Below, piece by piece: positions 23,301 through 34,269 of a stretch of 64,000 nt of DNA. The notes below the pieces were generated by a model, which worked only from the letters and a program-made list of their open reading frames with translations, made no database searches and was not told where the DNA came from. The translations under genes were made by a program, and so were the position numbers. The DNA comes from Elymus sibiricus (lineage: Eukaryota > Streptophyta > Magnoliopsida > Poales > Poaceae): positions 429,203,379 through 429,267,378 of the forward strand of contig CM077676.1 of assembly GCA_039707655.1 (NCBI GenBank). The letters are read 5' to 3'. Position 1 is the stretch's first letter; the number at the start of each line of letters is the position of its first letter.

Positions 23301-26300
23301 TTACATTGTAATGAATCGAACACCCATGCAGTTCTGGTGTTGTTCATGTTTAGCCCTTGGAAGAGGTTTAGTCATCGGATCTGCAACATTTAGATCCGTG
23401 TGTACTTTGCAAATATTTATGTCGTCCTCCTTGATGTAATCGCGGATGGAATTGAAACGTCGCTTTATGTGTCTGGTCCTCTTGTGAAATCTTGGTTCCT
23501 TGGCTAGAGCAATGGCACCAGTATTATCACAAAACAGAGTCATTGGGTTAAGCGCACTAGGCACTACTCCAAGATCTGTCATGAACTCCTTCATCCAGAC
23601 ACCTTCCTTCGCCGCCTCCGAGGCAGCGATGTACTCCGCTTCGCATGTAGAATCTGCTACCACGCTTTGCTTGGAACTGCACCAGCTAACCGCACCCCCA
23701 TTAAGAATAAATACGTATCCGGTTTGCGACTTAGAGTCATCCGGATTAGTGTCAAAGCTTGCATCGACGTAACCCTTTACGACGAGCTCTTGATCACCTC
23801 CATAAACGAGAAACATGTCCTTAGTCCTTTTCAGGTACTGCAGGATATTCTTGACCGCCGTCCAGTGTTCCATTCCTGGATCACTTTGAAACCTTCCGAC
23901 CATACTTATGGCAAGGCTGACATCGGGTCTTGTGCACAGCATTGCATACATGATAGAGCCTATGGCCGAAGCATAGGGGATGACACTCATCTTTTCTCTA
24001 TCTTCTGCAGTCACTGGGCATTGAGTCTTACTCAACTTCACACCTTGCAATATAGGCAAGAACCCCTTCTTGGACTGATCCATTTTGAACTTCTTCAAAA
24101 CTTTGTCAAGGTATGTGCTTTGTGAAAGTCCTATCAAACGTCTCGATCTATCTCTATAGATCTTGATGCCTAATATGAAAGCAGCTTCTCCTAGGTCCTT
24201 CATTGAAAAACTCTTGTTCAAATATTCCTTTATGCTTTCCAGCATTTCTATATTGTTTCCAATCAGTAATATGTCATCCACATATAATATTAGAAACGCT
24301 ATAGAGCTCCCACTCACTTTCTTGTAAATACAAGCTTCTCCGTAAACTTGTATAAACTCGAACGCTTTGATCACCTCATCAAAACGAAGATTCCAACTCC
24401 GAGATGCTTGCACCAGTCCATAAATGGATCGCTGGAGTTTGCAAACTTTGTCAGCATTCTCTGGATCGACAAAACCTTCTGGTTGCATCATATACAACTC
24501 TTCCTTAAGGTAACCGTTAAGGAACGCTGTTTTGACATCCATCTGCCAAATTTCATAATCAAAAAAGGCAGCTATTGCTAACATGATTCTGACGGACTTA
24601 AGCATCGCTACGGGTGAGAAGGTCTCATCGTAGTCAACTCCTTGAACTTGTGAAAAAAACCTTTGCCACAAGTCGAGCTTTATAAACGGTGACATTACCG
24701 TCCGCGTCCGTCTTCCTCTTAAAGATCCATTTGTTCTGAATGGCCTTACGCCCTTCAGGTAATACTTCCAAAGTCCAGACTTTGTTTTCATACATGGATC
24801 CCATCTCGGATTTCATGGCCTCTAACCACTTCTCGGAATCCGGGCCCATCATCGCTTCTCCATAGCTCGTACGTTCATCGTTGTCTAACAAAGTGACCTC
24901 TAAGACAGGGTTGCCGTACCACTCGGGAGCAGTATGCGTCCTTGTCGACCTACGAGGTTCGATAGCAACTTGATCCAAAGCTTCATGATCATCATCATTA
25001 ACTTCCTCTTCAGCTAATGTAGGCTCCACAGAAACAACTTTCTGCGCTGCGCTACTCTCAGGTTGAAGTAAAGGTTCAACAACCTCATCAAGTTCTATCT
25101 TCCTCCCACTCATTTCTTTCGAGAGAAACTCTTTCTCAAGAAATGTTCCGTTTTTAGCGACAAACACTTTGCCTTCGGATCTGAGATAGAAGGTATACCC
25201 AACTGTCTCTTTTGGGTATCCTATGAAGACGCATTTCTCCGCTTTGGGTTCCAGCTTTTCAGGCTGAAGCTTTTTGACATAAGCATCACATCCCCAAACT
25301 TTAAGAAACGACAGCTTTGGCTTCTTGCCAAACCAAAGTTCATATGGCGTCGTCTCAACGGATTTCGATGGTGCCCTATTTAAAGTGAATGCAGCTGTCT
25401 CTAATGCATAACCCCAAAACGATAGTGGCAAATCGGCAAGAGACATCATAGATCGCACCATATCCAATAAGGTTCGATTACGACGTTCGGACACACCATT
25501 ACGCTGTGGTGTTCCAGGCGGTGTCAATTGTGAAACAATTCCACACTGTCTTAAGTGACTGCCAAACTCATAACTCAGATATTCTCCTCCTCGATCAGAT
25601 CGTAGGAATTTAATCTTCTTGTTACGATGATTCTCAACTTCACTCTGAAATTGTTTGAACTTTTCAAATGTTTCAGACTTGTGTTTCATTAAGTAAATAT
25701 ACCCATATCTACTTAAGTCATCAGTGAAGGTGAGAAAGTAACGATAACCACCGCGCGCCTCAATACTCATCGGACCGCACACATCAGTATGTATGATTTC
25801 CAATAAGTCACTTGCCCGTTCCATTGTACCAGAGAACGGAGTTTTAGTCATCTTGCCCATGAGGCATGGCTCACATGTGTCAAGTGATTCAAAATCAAGT
25901 GACTCCAAAGGTCCATCAGCATGGAGCTTCCTCATGCGTTTTACGCCAATATGACCTAAACGGCAGTGCCACAAGAAAGTGGTATTATCATTATCAATTC
26001 TACATCTTTTGGCATCAATGTTATGAACATGTGTATCATTACTATCGAGATTCAATAAGAATAAACCCCTCACATTGGGTGCATGACCATAAAAGATATT
26101 ACTCATATAAATAGAACAACCATTATTCTCTGATTTAAATGAGTAACCGTCTCGCAATAAACAAGATCCAGATATAATGTTCATGCTTAACGCAGGCACC
26201 AAATAACACTTATTTAGGTTCATCACTAATCCCGACGGTAATCGAAGAGCGAGCGTGCCGACGGCGATCACATCAACCTTGGAACCATTTCCCACGCGCA

Positions 26301-27285
26301 TCGTCACTTCGTCCTTTGCCAGCCTCCGTCTATTCCGCAGTTCCTGTTTAGAGTTGCAAATATGAGCAACCGCACCGGTATCAAATACCCAGGCACTACA
26401 ACGAGGGTTGGTAAGGAACATATCAATAACATGTATATCATATATACCTTGTTTGTTGTTGGCCGCCTTCTTGTCAGCCAAATACTTGGGGCAGTTCCGC
26501 TTCCAGTGTCCAGTTCCCTTGCAATGAAAGCACTCAGATTCTGGTTTGGGTCCAGCCTTGGGTTTCTTCACAGGAGCAGCAACTGCTTTGCCACCCTTCT
26601 TAGATTTACCCTTCTTACCCTTGCCATTTTTCTTGAAACTAGTGGTTTTATTGACCATCAACACTTGATGCTCCTTCTGAATTTCAGACTCAGCGGCTTT
26701 CAGCATCGCAAACAGCTCAGCGACTGACTTGTTCATCCCGTGCATGTTATAGTTCAACACGAAGCTCTTGTAGCTAGGTGGCAATGATTGAAGAACTCTG
26801 TCAGTGATATCCTCTGGCGGAAGGGGCATCCCCAATTCAGCCAGACGGGTGGAGTACCCAGACATTCTGAGCACGTGATCACTGATAGACCCATTCTCCT
26901 CCATCTTGCAAGTATAGAACTTATCGGAGATCTCATATCTCTCGATCCGGGCATTCTTCTGAAAGATAAACTTCAACTCCTGGAACATCTCATATGCTCC
27001 ATGACGTTCAAAACGTCTTTGAAGTCCCGGTTCTAAGCCATACAACATTGCACATTGAACTATTGAGTAATCATCGGAACGAGCCTGCCAGGCGTTCACA
27101 ACGTCTAGAGACTCAACTGGAGCGGGTGGATCACCAAGCGGTGCATCAAGGACATAAGCCTTCTGGGAAGCCGTAAGGATAATCCTTAGATTACGGGCCC
27201 AGTCCACAAAGTTACTTCCATCATCTTTCAACTTAGCTTTCTCTAGGAACGCATTAAAATTCAGGGGTGCTACTGCGCGAGCCAT
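23301..27285 (-). pseudogene. E3 Copia gag-pol with one frameshift
   Basis: Same domain order as E1: gag from MARAVAPLNF at 27285, zinc knuckle CFHCKGTGHWKRNC, protease DTGA, integrase, RT with YVDD, RNase H, and the full C-terminus GVRFITM. A one-base insertion in a T-run on the coding strand (about 24650-24660) changes AKGFSQVQG into AKVFFTSSRS and stops the upstream frame at 24634. The downstream frame is intact. A single homopolymer slip is the only coding lesion seen, so damage is recent or could be a sequencing error. Confidence 0.93.
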
Positions 27286-27392
27286 GATCTACAACATAAA
27301 TATAGCAAAGACAACTTAGACTATTGTTCAAGATAATGAGTTTAATTAATCATATTACTTAAAAACTCCCACTCAAATTGACATCCCTCCGG

Positions 27393-27731
27393 TCATTCGA
27401 GTGTAACATGATCCAAATCCACCAACTCAAGTCCGATCATCACGTGAGTCGAGGTGGTTTCAATGGTGAACATCTTCATGTTGATCATATCTACTATATG
27501 ACTCATGTTCGACCTTTCGGTCTCTTGTGTTCCGAGGCCATGTCTGTACATGCTAGGCTCGTCAAGTTTAACCCGAGTGTTCCGCGTGTGCAACATGGCT
27601 TGCACCCGTTGTATGTGAACGTGGAGTCTATCACACCCGATCATCACGGCGTGTCTCGAAACGACGAACTTTCGCAACGGTGCACACTCGGGGAGAACAC
27701 AATTTATCTTGAAATTTAAGTGAGGGATCAC
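27393..27731 (-). other. Conserved leader reading frame upstream of gag (E3)
   Basis: Counterpart of the E1 frame at 5249-5587, 112 codons, with one visible amino-acid difference. It lies in the leader. Whether it is translated is unknown. Confidence 0.35.
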
Positions 27732-27806
27732 CTTATAATGCTACCGTCGTCCTAAGCAAAATAAGATGCATAAAAGGATTAACATCACATGCAAATCATA
27801 AGTGAC

Positions 27807-27892
27807 CGATGCCCCCATGGGTCCCGGTTCGTGAGTGAACCGGGACTAATGGGCTTCTCAGGGGTGGACCAATGCCCTGTTTTGTATTAGTG
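27807..27892. repeat. CACTA-1 right terminus
   Basis: Only 86 bp of the right end remain: a TCCCGGTTCGTGAG hairpin followed by the terminal inverted repeat, ending TTTGTATTAGTG. The 3-bp duplication GAA follows. Confidence 0.9.
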
Positions 27893-27895
27893 GAA

Positions 27896-29178
27896 GTATG
27901 GACCGGGGCCGGTTCTTTGTCAGTATGGAGCTTTACGAACGGGCCCTGAATTTCAAATGGGAGGTTATCATCGTCTATGGCCCGGCTGACCATAGTAGGT
28001 CTGCCTCCTTCCTCGAGGAGCTTCACCGGAAGGTCTCTGCGGCCTCCCTGCCCGTGGTTGTCGGGGGTGATTTTAACCTCCTCCGCTTCGCGGAAGACAA
28101 GAGCAATGATCATGTCAACTTTGCACGTATGCAAATGTTTAATGACTGCATTGCCGATCTTGGCCTTCGCGAGATAGATAGGATTGGTGCCAGGTTCACC
28201 TGGACCAATCGTTAGGCCTCCCCGACCCAATCCGTCCTGGACCGGGTATTAGTCTCCCCGGAATGGGACCTCCGCTGCCCTCTGGCCTCCCTCCGGGCCA
28301 TCACTCGGATCGGATCCGACCACGTTCCTCTTCTCCTATCCTCCGCCGACGAGCGCCCTCCGATCCCACCACGATTCCGGTTTCAGACATTCTGGCTGTC
28401 CCAAACTGGTTTCGTGGAGGCTGTCGGGGCCCACTGGGTGGAGGCTCAGTCCCTTCCCCACCCTCACCCCCCCTCGGCTATTGACTCTTGGCATCTCTGT
28501 GCCAAGCGTGGCCGGCAGTTCATGAAGGGGTGGGGCGCCAACTTGGGTCGCGACCTCCGCGAGCGGAAAAAGGCCCTGCTGACCGCCATTCAGGCTCTTG
28601 ACCTCCGGGCTGACACGATTGGCCTCTCCCCGGATGAATGGCTCTCCCGTTATGACCTGGAGGACCAACTCTCCGTCATCTACACGGACGAGGAGGCTTA
28701 CTGGCGCTTGCGGGGTTCCCAGAAATGGGTCCTGAAGGGCGACGCGAACACAGCCTACTTTCAGGCCATAGCGAATGGGCGTCGTAGATGCAACACCATC
28801 CTCCTCCTCTGGGATGGCCCGACCCTTCTCCAGTCCCCGGGTGACATTAGGGCCCATGTCGACGGGTTCTACAGATCCTTGTTCTCCTCCGCTCCTAGGA
28901 GCGGTCTCTCTCTGGCCCACGATTGCTGGTCCGGCCGCCAGCTTGTCTCCGCTGCGGAGAATGCGGACCTCACGGCCCCCTTCCCTGAGGATGAGGTCTG
29001 GGCTGCCATTAGAGGCATGAACCCCTCCTCGGCCCCGGGGCCGGATGGCCTTCCGCTTTGGCGGCCGCTTAGCCGCCCTCAGGATCGTGACGCCATCTCC
29101 GCCTTCATCGCCGACCTTCGCTTGATGGCCGTCCGTCTGTCGCCGCCGCCCCCTCCGCCTCCCCCGGAGCCAGATTAG
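27896..29178 (+). pseudogene. LINE ORF2, 3' part (endonuclease end, RT remnant, C-terminus)
   Basis: Continues the endonuclease: VVVGGDFN (about 28056), then LDRVLVSPEWD and GSDHVPLLL, whose Asp-His pair is the last conserved endonuclease motif. One in-frame TAG lies at 28213-28215; otherwise the frame is open to 29178. The entry to the reverse transcriptase, NPSSAPGPDGLP, is present at about 29020-29056, but the next residues jump straight to the C-terminal RPQDRDAISAF and a Pro-rich tail. The catalytic RT core is missing. This copy could only move in trans. Confidence 0.85.
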
Positions 29179-29379
29179 ACGCCCGACATGCTTTCCAGTT
29201 CCGGCCTCGGCCGCGTCTTTTTTTGTTTTTTTTGGGCTTGTTGAGCTGTGCCCTCAGCAGAACCTCTGTACTTATTGTTGTGTGACTTGGGTGTGTGTGT
29301 GTTCTGGACTAGTCCGTGTATGTGTGCTCTTGGCGGTTTGCTTTATTTATAAAGCGGGGCGAAAGCCTTTTTCGGTAAA
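29179..29379 (+). other. LINE 3' UTR and terminus
   Basis: About 200 bp of T- and GT-rich sequence ending AAAGCGGGGCGAAAGCC...TTTTTCGGTAAA, a terminus I recognise from grass L1 elements. No long poly(A) follows. The last bases overlap the start of the foldback at 29377. Confidence 0.65.
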
Positions 29380-29529
29380 GTTCACAGCCTTTGATATACG
29401 CCACTGCATACCCTTTTGAAGGATTAGACACCCTAACCTGTATGTATTATGAAGACATATACATACGTATTATGATGTCTAATCCTCTCAAAGGGTATGC
29501 AATGGCATATTTCAAAGCATGTGAACTTT
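29377..29529. repeat. Foldback (MITE-like) element
   Basis: Two imperfect inverted arms of about 55 bp start AAAGTTCACAGCCTTTGATA on the left and end TTTCAAAGCATGTGAACTTT on the right, with a short AT-rich loop. The inner arms carry GGATTAGACA and TGTCTAATCC. Two further partial copies of ACTTTGTAGTGGCATAT follow to about 29610. Confidence 0.75.
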
Positions 29530-29749
29530 GTAGTGGCATGTTTCTAAATCAAAGAATAGTAATGGCATATTTCAAAACTGGAAACTTTGTAGTGGCATAT
29601 ATCAAATTTACCCCACGGGTTTCCACTGATCGAGGAGGTCGGTTGTCTTTGTGACGTCCGCCTTGGCAGGAAACAGGGTCGCACGCCTTTTCCGCACCAA
29701 GCGTACAATCCTGCCGACGAGCAGCCGGTGCAGGTACACGTGGATCACT
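29530..29749. other. Unassigned sequence
   Basis: Partial copies of the foldback arm to about 29610, then mixed sequence with no recognisable gene. Confidence 0.4.
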
Positions 29750-30265
29750 GTAGTCCGCTCGATCTGATGGCTCCAGGAGGTAAATGTTATTTCAAATGTG
29801 TATCGTGAATCTACACCTGAAAATAGTATATGCCACCCTCTCTGCCCCCCTCTTGGCTCTTGTACAATTGTCATAAGCCACAATTAGGCCATCCTCTTTG
29901 TTGAAGAATGTCAGTCATGCAAACCTGGTCATTAAGATGAGCCATGCAAAGAATTTGTGCTTTGCTAGCGCTCAATTATTCCAAACAACCGGTTTTGTTA
30001 TGGAAACGATCATGGAGTCAAACTGAGCAGAGTATGCCAGTGATATCGAGTATTCGCCCGAAGTGTTAAGGTTCCAAATAATGCCATCCTCGACACCCTC
30101 GATGAGGGGAACTTCTTCCAGACTTACCCTGTAGCTCCAAAATTCCAATGATAAGTTGCATCGTGAGGCCTGATTTATATTGATATTTACAATCCAAGTG
30201 CATGCTCCTAAGATGTTTGCACGGTAAGGTTTTTGCCATTGGATATTGCAAAAATAAACGGAGCT
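29750..30265 (-). pseudogene. Old LINE ORF2 remnant (zf-RVT zinc-binding region)
   Basis: The minus strand reads through IIWNLNTSGEYSISLAYSAQF, then KHKFFAWLILMTRF, then FRCRFTIHI. This is the order of the C-terminal zinc-binding domain of plant LINE reverse transcriptases (W-L-T-x-x-G-x-Y-S, then K-x-F-x-W-L, then C-R-F). At least three in-frame stops interrupt it and most zinc Cys are lost. It is an old fragment unrelated to the LINE at 10947. Confidence 0.7.
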
Positions 30266-30280
30266 ATATATTTCCCAAAT

Positions 30281-31389
30281 GATAAGTGCCACACGTGTGG
30301 CATGAAGAAACATGGTCCAAACGCTCTCATTACCATCCATTTTGCCACATCAAGCAGATGACATCAGTAAAATCATTTTGGTTTTTCGGACTTAAAAATG
30401 TTTTATCTCTTAAATAAAAAATCCGATTAAAAATCCGTTTTCATCATTAAATTCGTCTCGACGAGATTTTCAAAACTAGATCCCATATTGATATGTTTCC
30501 ACAACTTTTTTTTGGGGCCAAAACTTGTCATGATGTTACACTGAAGTTGCCATAGTGTTTACATTAAAGTTGCTATGATATGTTTCATCTTTTTTTTTTC
30601 TAGATTTAAAGCTATCATTGTTTTTTCAACTATTTTTCATGGCAAATTTTATTAATTGACCATGGCAATTTTTAGTAATTAACCACGGTAAATTGAATTC
30701 ATGGATCATGGAAATTTTTAGTAATTCATCATGGCAAATTTAGTTTATAGATCATGACAATTTTAGTATTTTGACGATGGCAATTCTAGTATTTTGACCA
30801 TGAAAACTATTTTTTGTATGAACCATGGCAAATTTTAGTGCATGTATTATGGCAAATTTAAATAATTCACCATGGCAATTTTAGTTTCTGTTTCATGGCA
30901 CATTTGAGTCATTGATCATGCATTTTTAAAGTAATTGACGACGGATTTCTTTTTAATAATGTACCATGTCAAAAAAAAAAATCATGGATCATGGCAAATT
31001 TTAGTAATTCACCATGGCAAGTTTAGTTTCTTAATTTCCTTTTTTATAACATGTCAAAATATACTTTAAACATAGAAGAAAAATTAGTTGAAACATATCA
31101 TGGCAACTTTAATGTAAACACCATGGCAATTTATGTGCAATAGACATGGCAACTTTTGACCGCCAAAAACGAAACATATCGATATGAGATCTAGGTTTGA
31201 AGTCCTCGTCGCGTTGGATTTAATGGTGAAAATGGATTTTCAATCGATTTTTTCATTTAAGAGATAAAACATTTTAAAGTTTAAAAAGCTCAAAAGATTT
31301 CCGCTGACATCATCTGTTTCCGTTCCTGTTGGCATACATGTGTGGGCGTTCGGCCTGACCTCCTTCAGCCTACACGTCTGGCACTTATC
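30281..31389. mobile_element. Mutator-like non-autonomous element with about 200-bp TIRs
   Basis: Long inverted repeats start GATAAGTGCCACACGTGTGG on the left and end CACGTCTGGCACTTATC on the right. They stay alignable inward for over 200 bp (both arms share CAGATGA-GTCAG, ATGTTTTATCTCTTAAAT and CTAGATC). The middle is non-coding, with a dozen or so CATGGCAA / TTTAGTAATT units. ATATATTTC at 30266-30274 and ATATATTTT at 31397-31405 could be the 9-bp duplication if the ends lie a few bases further out. No transposase. Confidence 0.75.
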
Positions 31390-31837
31390 AGGGTCCATAT
31401 ATTTTGGTTTGCAGCCCCCAATCTAAAATCATCCTCATTAAGATAGGACTGGAGTTTTAGCATTGCTCAGTATCGTGGTCATATCATAAAAGTGGTCCGT
31501 ATCGTTGTACGATTGCCAATAGTGACTGATGGTGGTCTCTTTGTCGTGTACGAGCCCACCCATGCAAGGCTATATTTTGGATTCGTTTTATCTTCTCATG
31601 AGTTTTGAACACCCCTACCCCGAACCCTTTTTCTAAAAGGGAAATATATTAATATCGCGCAGATACCAATTACACCCAGTCTCTGCACCTACAAAATGTC
31701 GCAACTACATCCAGGATGCACGCAGCCAAAGAAAAAATAGAAAAGAAAGGAAAAAAACGAAGGTCCCGCCACAACGATCGACTTCTCTCAGCAGCCGCAC
31801 ACAAACCACCACCAAATACAACACCCGAAAAACATTA
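31390..31837. other. Unclassified repeat interrupted by the Harbinger element
   Basis: Non-coding sequence, including TAAAAGGGAAATATATTAA at about 31633. The text on the two sides of the Harbinger element (ACATTA ... TAAAAGGTCTCC) reads as one interrupted unit continuing to about 34440. I cannot assign it to a family. Confidence 0.4.
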
Positions 31838-34269
31838 GAGCATCTCCAATAGAAGATGCAAATTTGGAGATGTAAAAATTTACATCAAAAAGTGCTTTCT
31901 ACATCTCCAAAAAAGAGGCAACTCCAAGAGATGATGTATATTGGAGATGTAAAAGAGCAACTTCAATAGATGATGCAAAGTGAAGATGTAAAAGATGCCG
32001 ACGGTCGTGCAGCTGCTGTACAGCCGCACAAATTGAAATAAGACATTTCAAAAACAACTTAAAATTTTAACATATCCACAATATCAAATTATTACATAAT
32101 TCAAATCCACAAGATGAAATGCAACACAAATACAACAAAGTTTGCACAATACAACAAACAAATAATGAAACTAGTCGGCTCTTTCGCCATGCCATTTCCA
32201 ATACTCTTTCATCAAATCCTTCTGAAGTTGATCGTGCACATCGGAGTCTCTAATTTCATTGTACACCTTCATGAAAAGTTCGATTCGCTCATCTTTTCTC
32301 ATCGGCATAACGCGTACGCCCATCAAATGATAGAAGGTGTAATCTAAATCCTGTCCACGCCCATTCTCAATGATCATGTTATGCATGATCACGCAAGCGG
32401 TCATCATATACCAAAGGGTTTTTTGATCCCAGAATCTAGATGGTCCTCGCACAATAGCAAACTGGGATTGCAAAATCCCAAAAGCCCTCTCAACATCTTT
32501 CCTAGCCATCGGTTGTGCATTGTGAAAGATGATTTCTTTCTTACCTTGGGGTTTTTGGATTGGCTTGACAAAAGTACTCCATCTCGGGTAGATCCCATCC
32601 GCAAGATAGTACCCATAGTTGTATGTGCGACCATTTGCTTCAAAGGTCACCGGTCGTGTTTTCCATTTGCTAACTTGGCAAAAAGAGGTGACCGGTCGAG
32701 CACGTTGATGTCATTGCAAGATCCAGGCATCCCAAAATATGAATGCCAAAACCATGTTTCTTGATCGGCAACGGCCTCAAGAATGATAGTGGCATCCATC
32801 CCGCGACCCTTAAACTGTCCATGCCATGCTTTTGGGCAATTTTTCCATTTCCAATGCATGCAATCGACAGACCATAGCATACTTGGAAACCCACGCTTTG
32901 TTCATCTCCAAAAGCTTGTGAGTGTCCTGAGCATTGGGTGCTCTCAAGTACTCTGGACCAAACACTTCTACCATAGTCTTGCAAATTGTTTGACATAGAA
33001 GATAGAAGTGATCTCTGCCATTGCCAAGTTGTCATCAATGTAGTCTGTCAGAACACCATAGGCCATCATGCGCAAAGCGGCAGTGACCTTCTTCTCGGTG
33101 CTATGTCTAAGCAACCCGGCACAATTCCTCCTCTGCTCGAAGGATCGATCATGCTGCTTCACGGAATGTCAAATGTGGATGAACAAATCTTTGGACATTC
33201 TGAACCGGCGTCGGAAGTACCTCTCTGGAAAAACGGGTGGTGAACCAAAATAGTTGCACATCAACCACTTGTGCGCCTCAACCCGTTCTCTCCGAATGAA
33301 CTCATAGCCATACACGGAACCGCCGTGCTTCGGCTTCTTCCTCTTGTGCACCGCCACTAGCATAGCAATGTCCTCTTCTTTGGTCAAATCAAATTCCTCA
33401 TCCGACGAGGAATCGTCCACGAAAGAGGAGTCGCACGAGCTGATCTACAATGCAGAAATCACCGTCAAACTACCTCTCGAACCCCAATAAAAAAAACTTC
33501 AAGTTTGCTTGATTTTTTACCTTGGGTGAATTTCGTCGAACACCTTGCTTGCGGGGTGGAAGAAATCGGCCAGCTGCGGGTTGGGCAGCTGTTCGGCAGG
33601 GGCTTGTGCGGGCGGCGGCGGCAGCTCAGCAGAGGAGACGGCCGCAGCCCTGCAGAGATGAAGGCGGGAGCTCAGCGCTGCGGGCGGCCGGCTTCGCGCG
33701 GCGGGAAGAACGGCGGAGGTGTGCGGCCGTCGGGCAGACGGCGTGGCGCACCTCTCCTACCTCTGGCGGTGGGTCGAGGCTAGGACAAGCCCAGCCCGTC
33801 CACGACCACGCCGTGGAAGCCATTATGGCAGCTGGACCTCCGGCGAAGCTTCAATTTGAAGCGGCGGCCAAAATCGAATCTGCGGCTACGGGGGACAGTC
33901 GTCGCTACTCCGGTGAGGCAGGCGGCGGGGGACAGGCGGGCGGAGTCACAGCGGGGTCGGAGGTGGGCGGGCGGTCGGCGTCGACGTCGATTTTGTGCGA
34001 AGTTGGCCGGCGGCGGAGTTGGGCGGCCAGGTGTCGGGCGGGCGGAAGCCGAATGAAGGCAGTTGGGCAGTTGGTGCGCGACCGCCGTTTTTACATCTCC
34101 TGTAGGTGGAGATGCAAATTTGCATCTCGAGGTGTTGTATTTTACATCTTCGGGAGGAGGAGATGTAATTTTTTTTTGCATCTACATCATCTATTGGAGA
34201 GGGGTTCTTGGGCCTCGGAGATGCAAAAGTTAGTTATTTTTGCATCTACATAATCTATTGGAGATGCTC
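31838..34269 (-). mobile_element. PIF/Harbinger transposon
   Basis: Terminal inverted repeats GAGCATCTCCAATAG at 31838 and CTATTGGAGATGCTC ending 34269, with further inverted copies of GGAGATGTAAAA / TTTTGCATCT inside. The flanks are TTA (31835-31837) and TAA (34270-34272), compatible with the family's 3-bp TTA duplication after one change. It carries a broken DDE transposase on the minus strand (33420-32171) and a GC-rich segment (33540-34080). Confidence 0.88.
32171..33420 (-). pseudogene. Harbinger DDE transposase, broken
   Basis: Starts MDDSSSDEEFDLTKEED at 33420. Recognisable blocks follow in order: YFRRRFRMSKDLF, TAALRMMAYGV, SVDCMHWKWKNCPKAW (first Asp), GMPGSCNDINVLDRSPLF, YYLADGIYPRWSTFVK (second Asp), KDVERAFGILQSQF (Glu) and CVIMHNMIIE. 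All three catalytic acids are therefore present. The gene is dead: an in-frame TGA interrupts it at about 33166-33168 after DLFIHI, and a frameshift lies near 32880 before the first Asp block. I could not identify the Myb-like partner protein of this family in the element. Confidence 0.88.

Larger units (their letters stand above)
21404..27806 (-). mobile_element. Copia element E3, 5' end deleted, nested in CACTA-1
   Basis: Close relative of E1 on the same strand: complete 3' LTR 21404-23250, polypurine tract 23251-23261, gag-pol 27285-23301 with one frameshift, and leader to 27806. At 27806/27807 the leader, identical to E1 up to AAGTGAC, stops and the CACTA-1 right terminus begins. The primer site, the rest of the leader and the 5' LTR are gone, so a deletion of at least about 2.6 kb joined E3 to the CACTA end. 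Confidence 0.92.
13881..27892. mobile_element. CACTA transposon CACTA-1 (TNP2-less)
   Basis: Both ends read CACTA inward: CACTAGTAGAAAAAGG at 13881 and the complement of CACTAATACAAAACAGG ending at 27892. A 3-bp target duplication GAA flanks it (13878-13880 and 27893-27895), and its removal rejoins LINE ORF2 in frame. Inside are subterminal AGTCCCGGTT hairpins at both ends, one minus-strand gene (14485-18192), simple repeats, a GC-rich block, an AT-rich block and the nested Copia element E3. No TNP2 transposase is present. Either the element was already non-autonomous, or the gene was lost with the sequence missing at 27806/27807. Confidence 0.93.
10947..29379 (+). mobile_element. Internally deleted plant LINE (L1-type), interrupted by CACTA-1
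   Basis: Non-LTR retrotransposon with a GC-rich 5' end, ORF1 with a CCHC knuckle, ORF2 with an apurinic-type endonuclease, and a 3' end of the form AAAGCGGGGCGAAAGCC...TTTTTCGGTAAA (about 29350-29379). CACTA-1 (13881-27892) splits ORF2. With CACTA-1 removed the LINE is only about 4.4 kb, because most of the reverse transcriptase is deleted near 29055. The 5' boundary at 10947 is approximate and I could not find a target-site duplication; the E2 LTR does not resume after 29379. Confidence 0.85.

Noticed and set aside
10930..29400. A target-site duplication for the LINE
   Set aside because: No matching flanks found, and the E2 LTR does not resume after the LINE 3' end, so the 5' junction is probably a deletion.
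33522..34253. A 243-codon plus-strand frame inside the Harbinger element, considered as a Myb-like partner
   Set aside because: Ala/Arg/Gly-rich, no Myb/SANT Trp spacing visible, and it runs into the terminal repeat.
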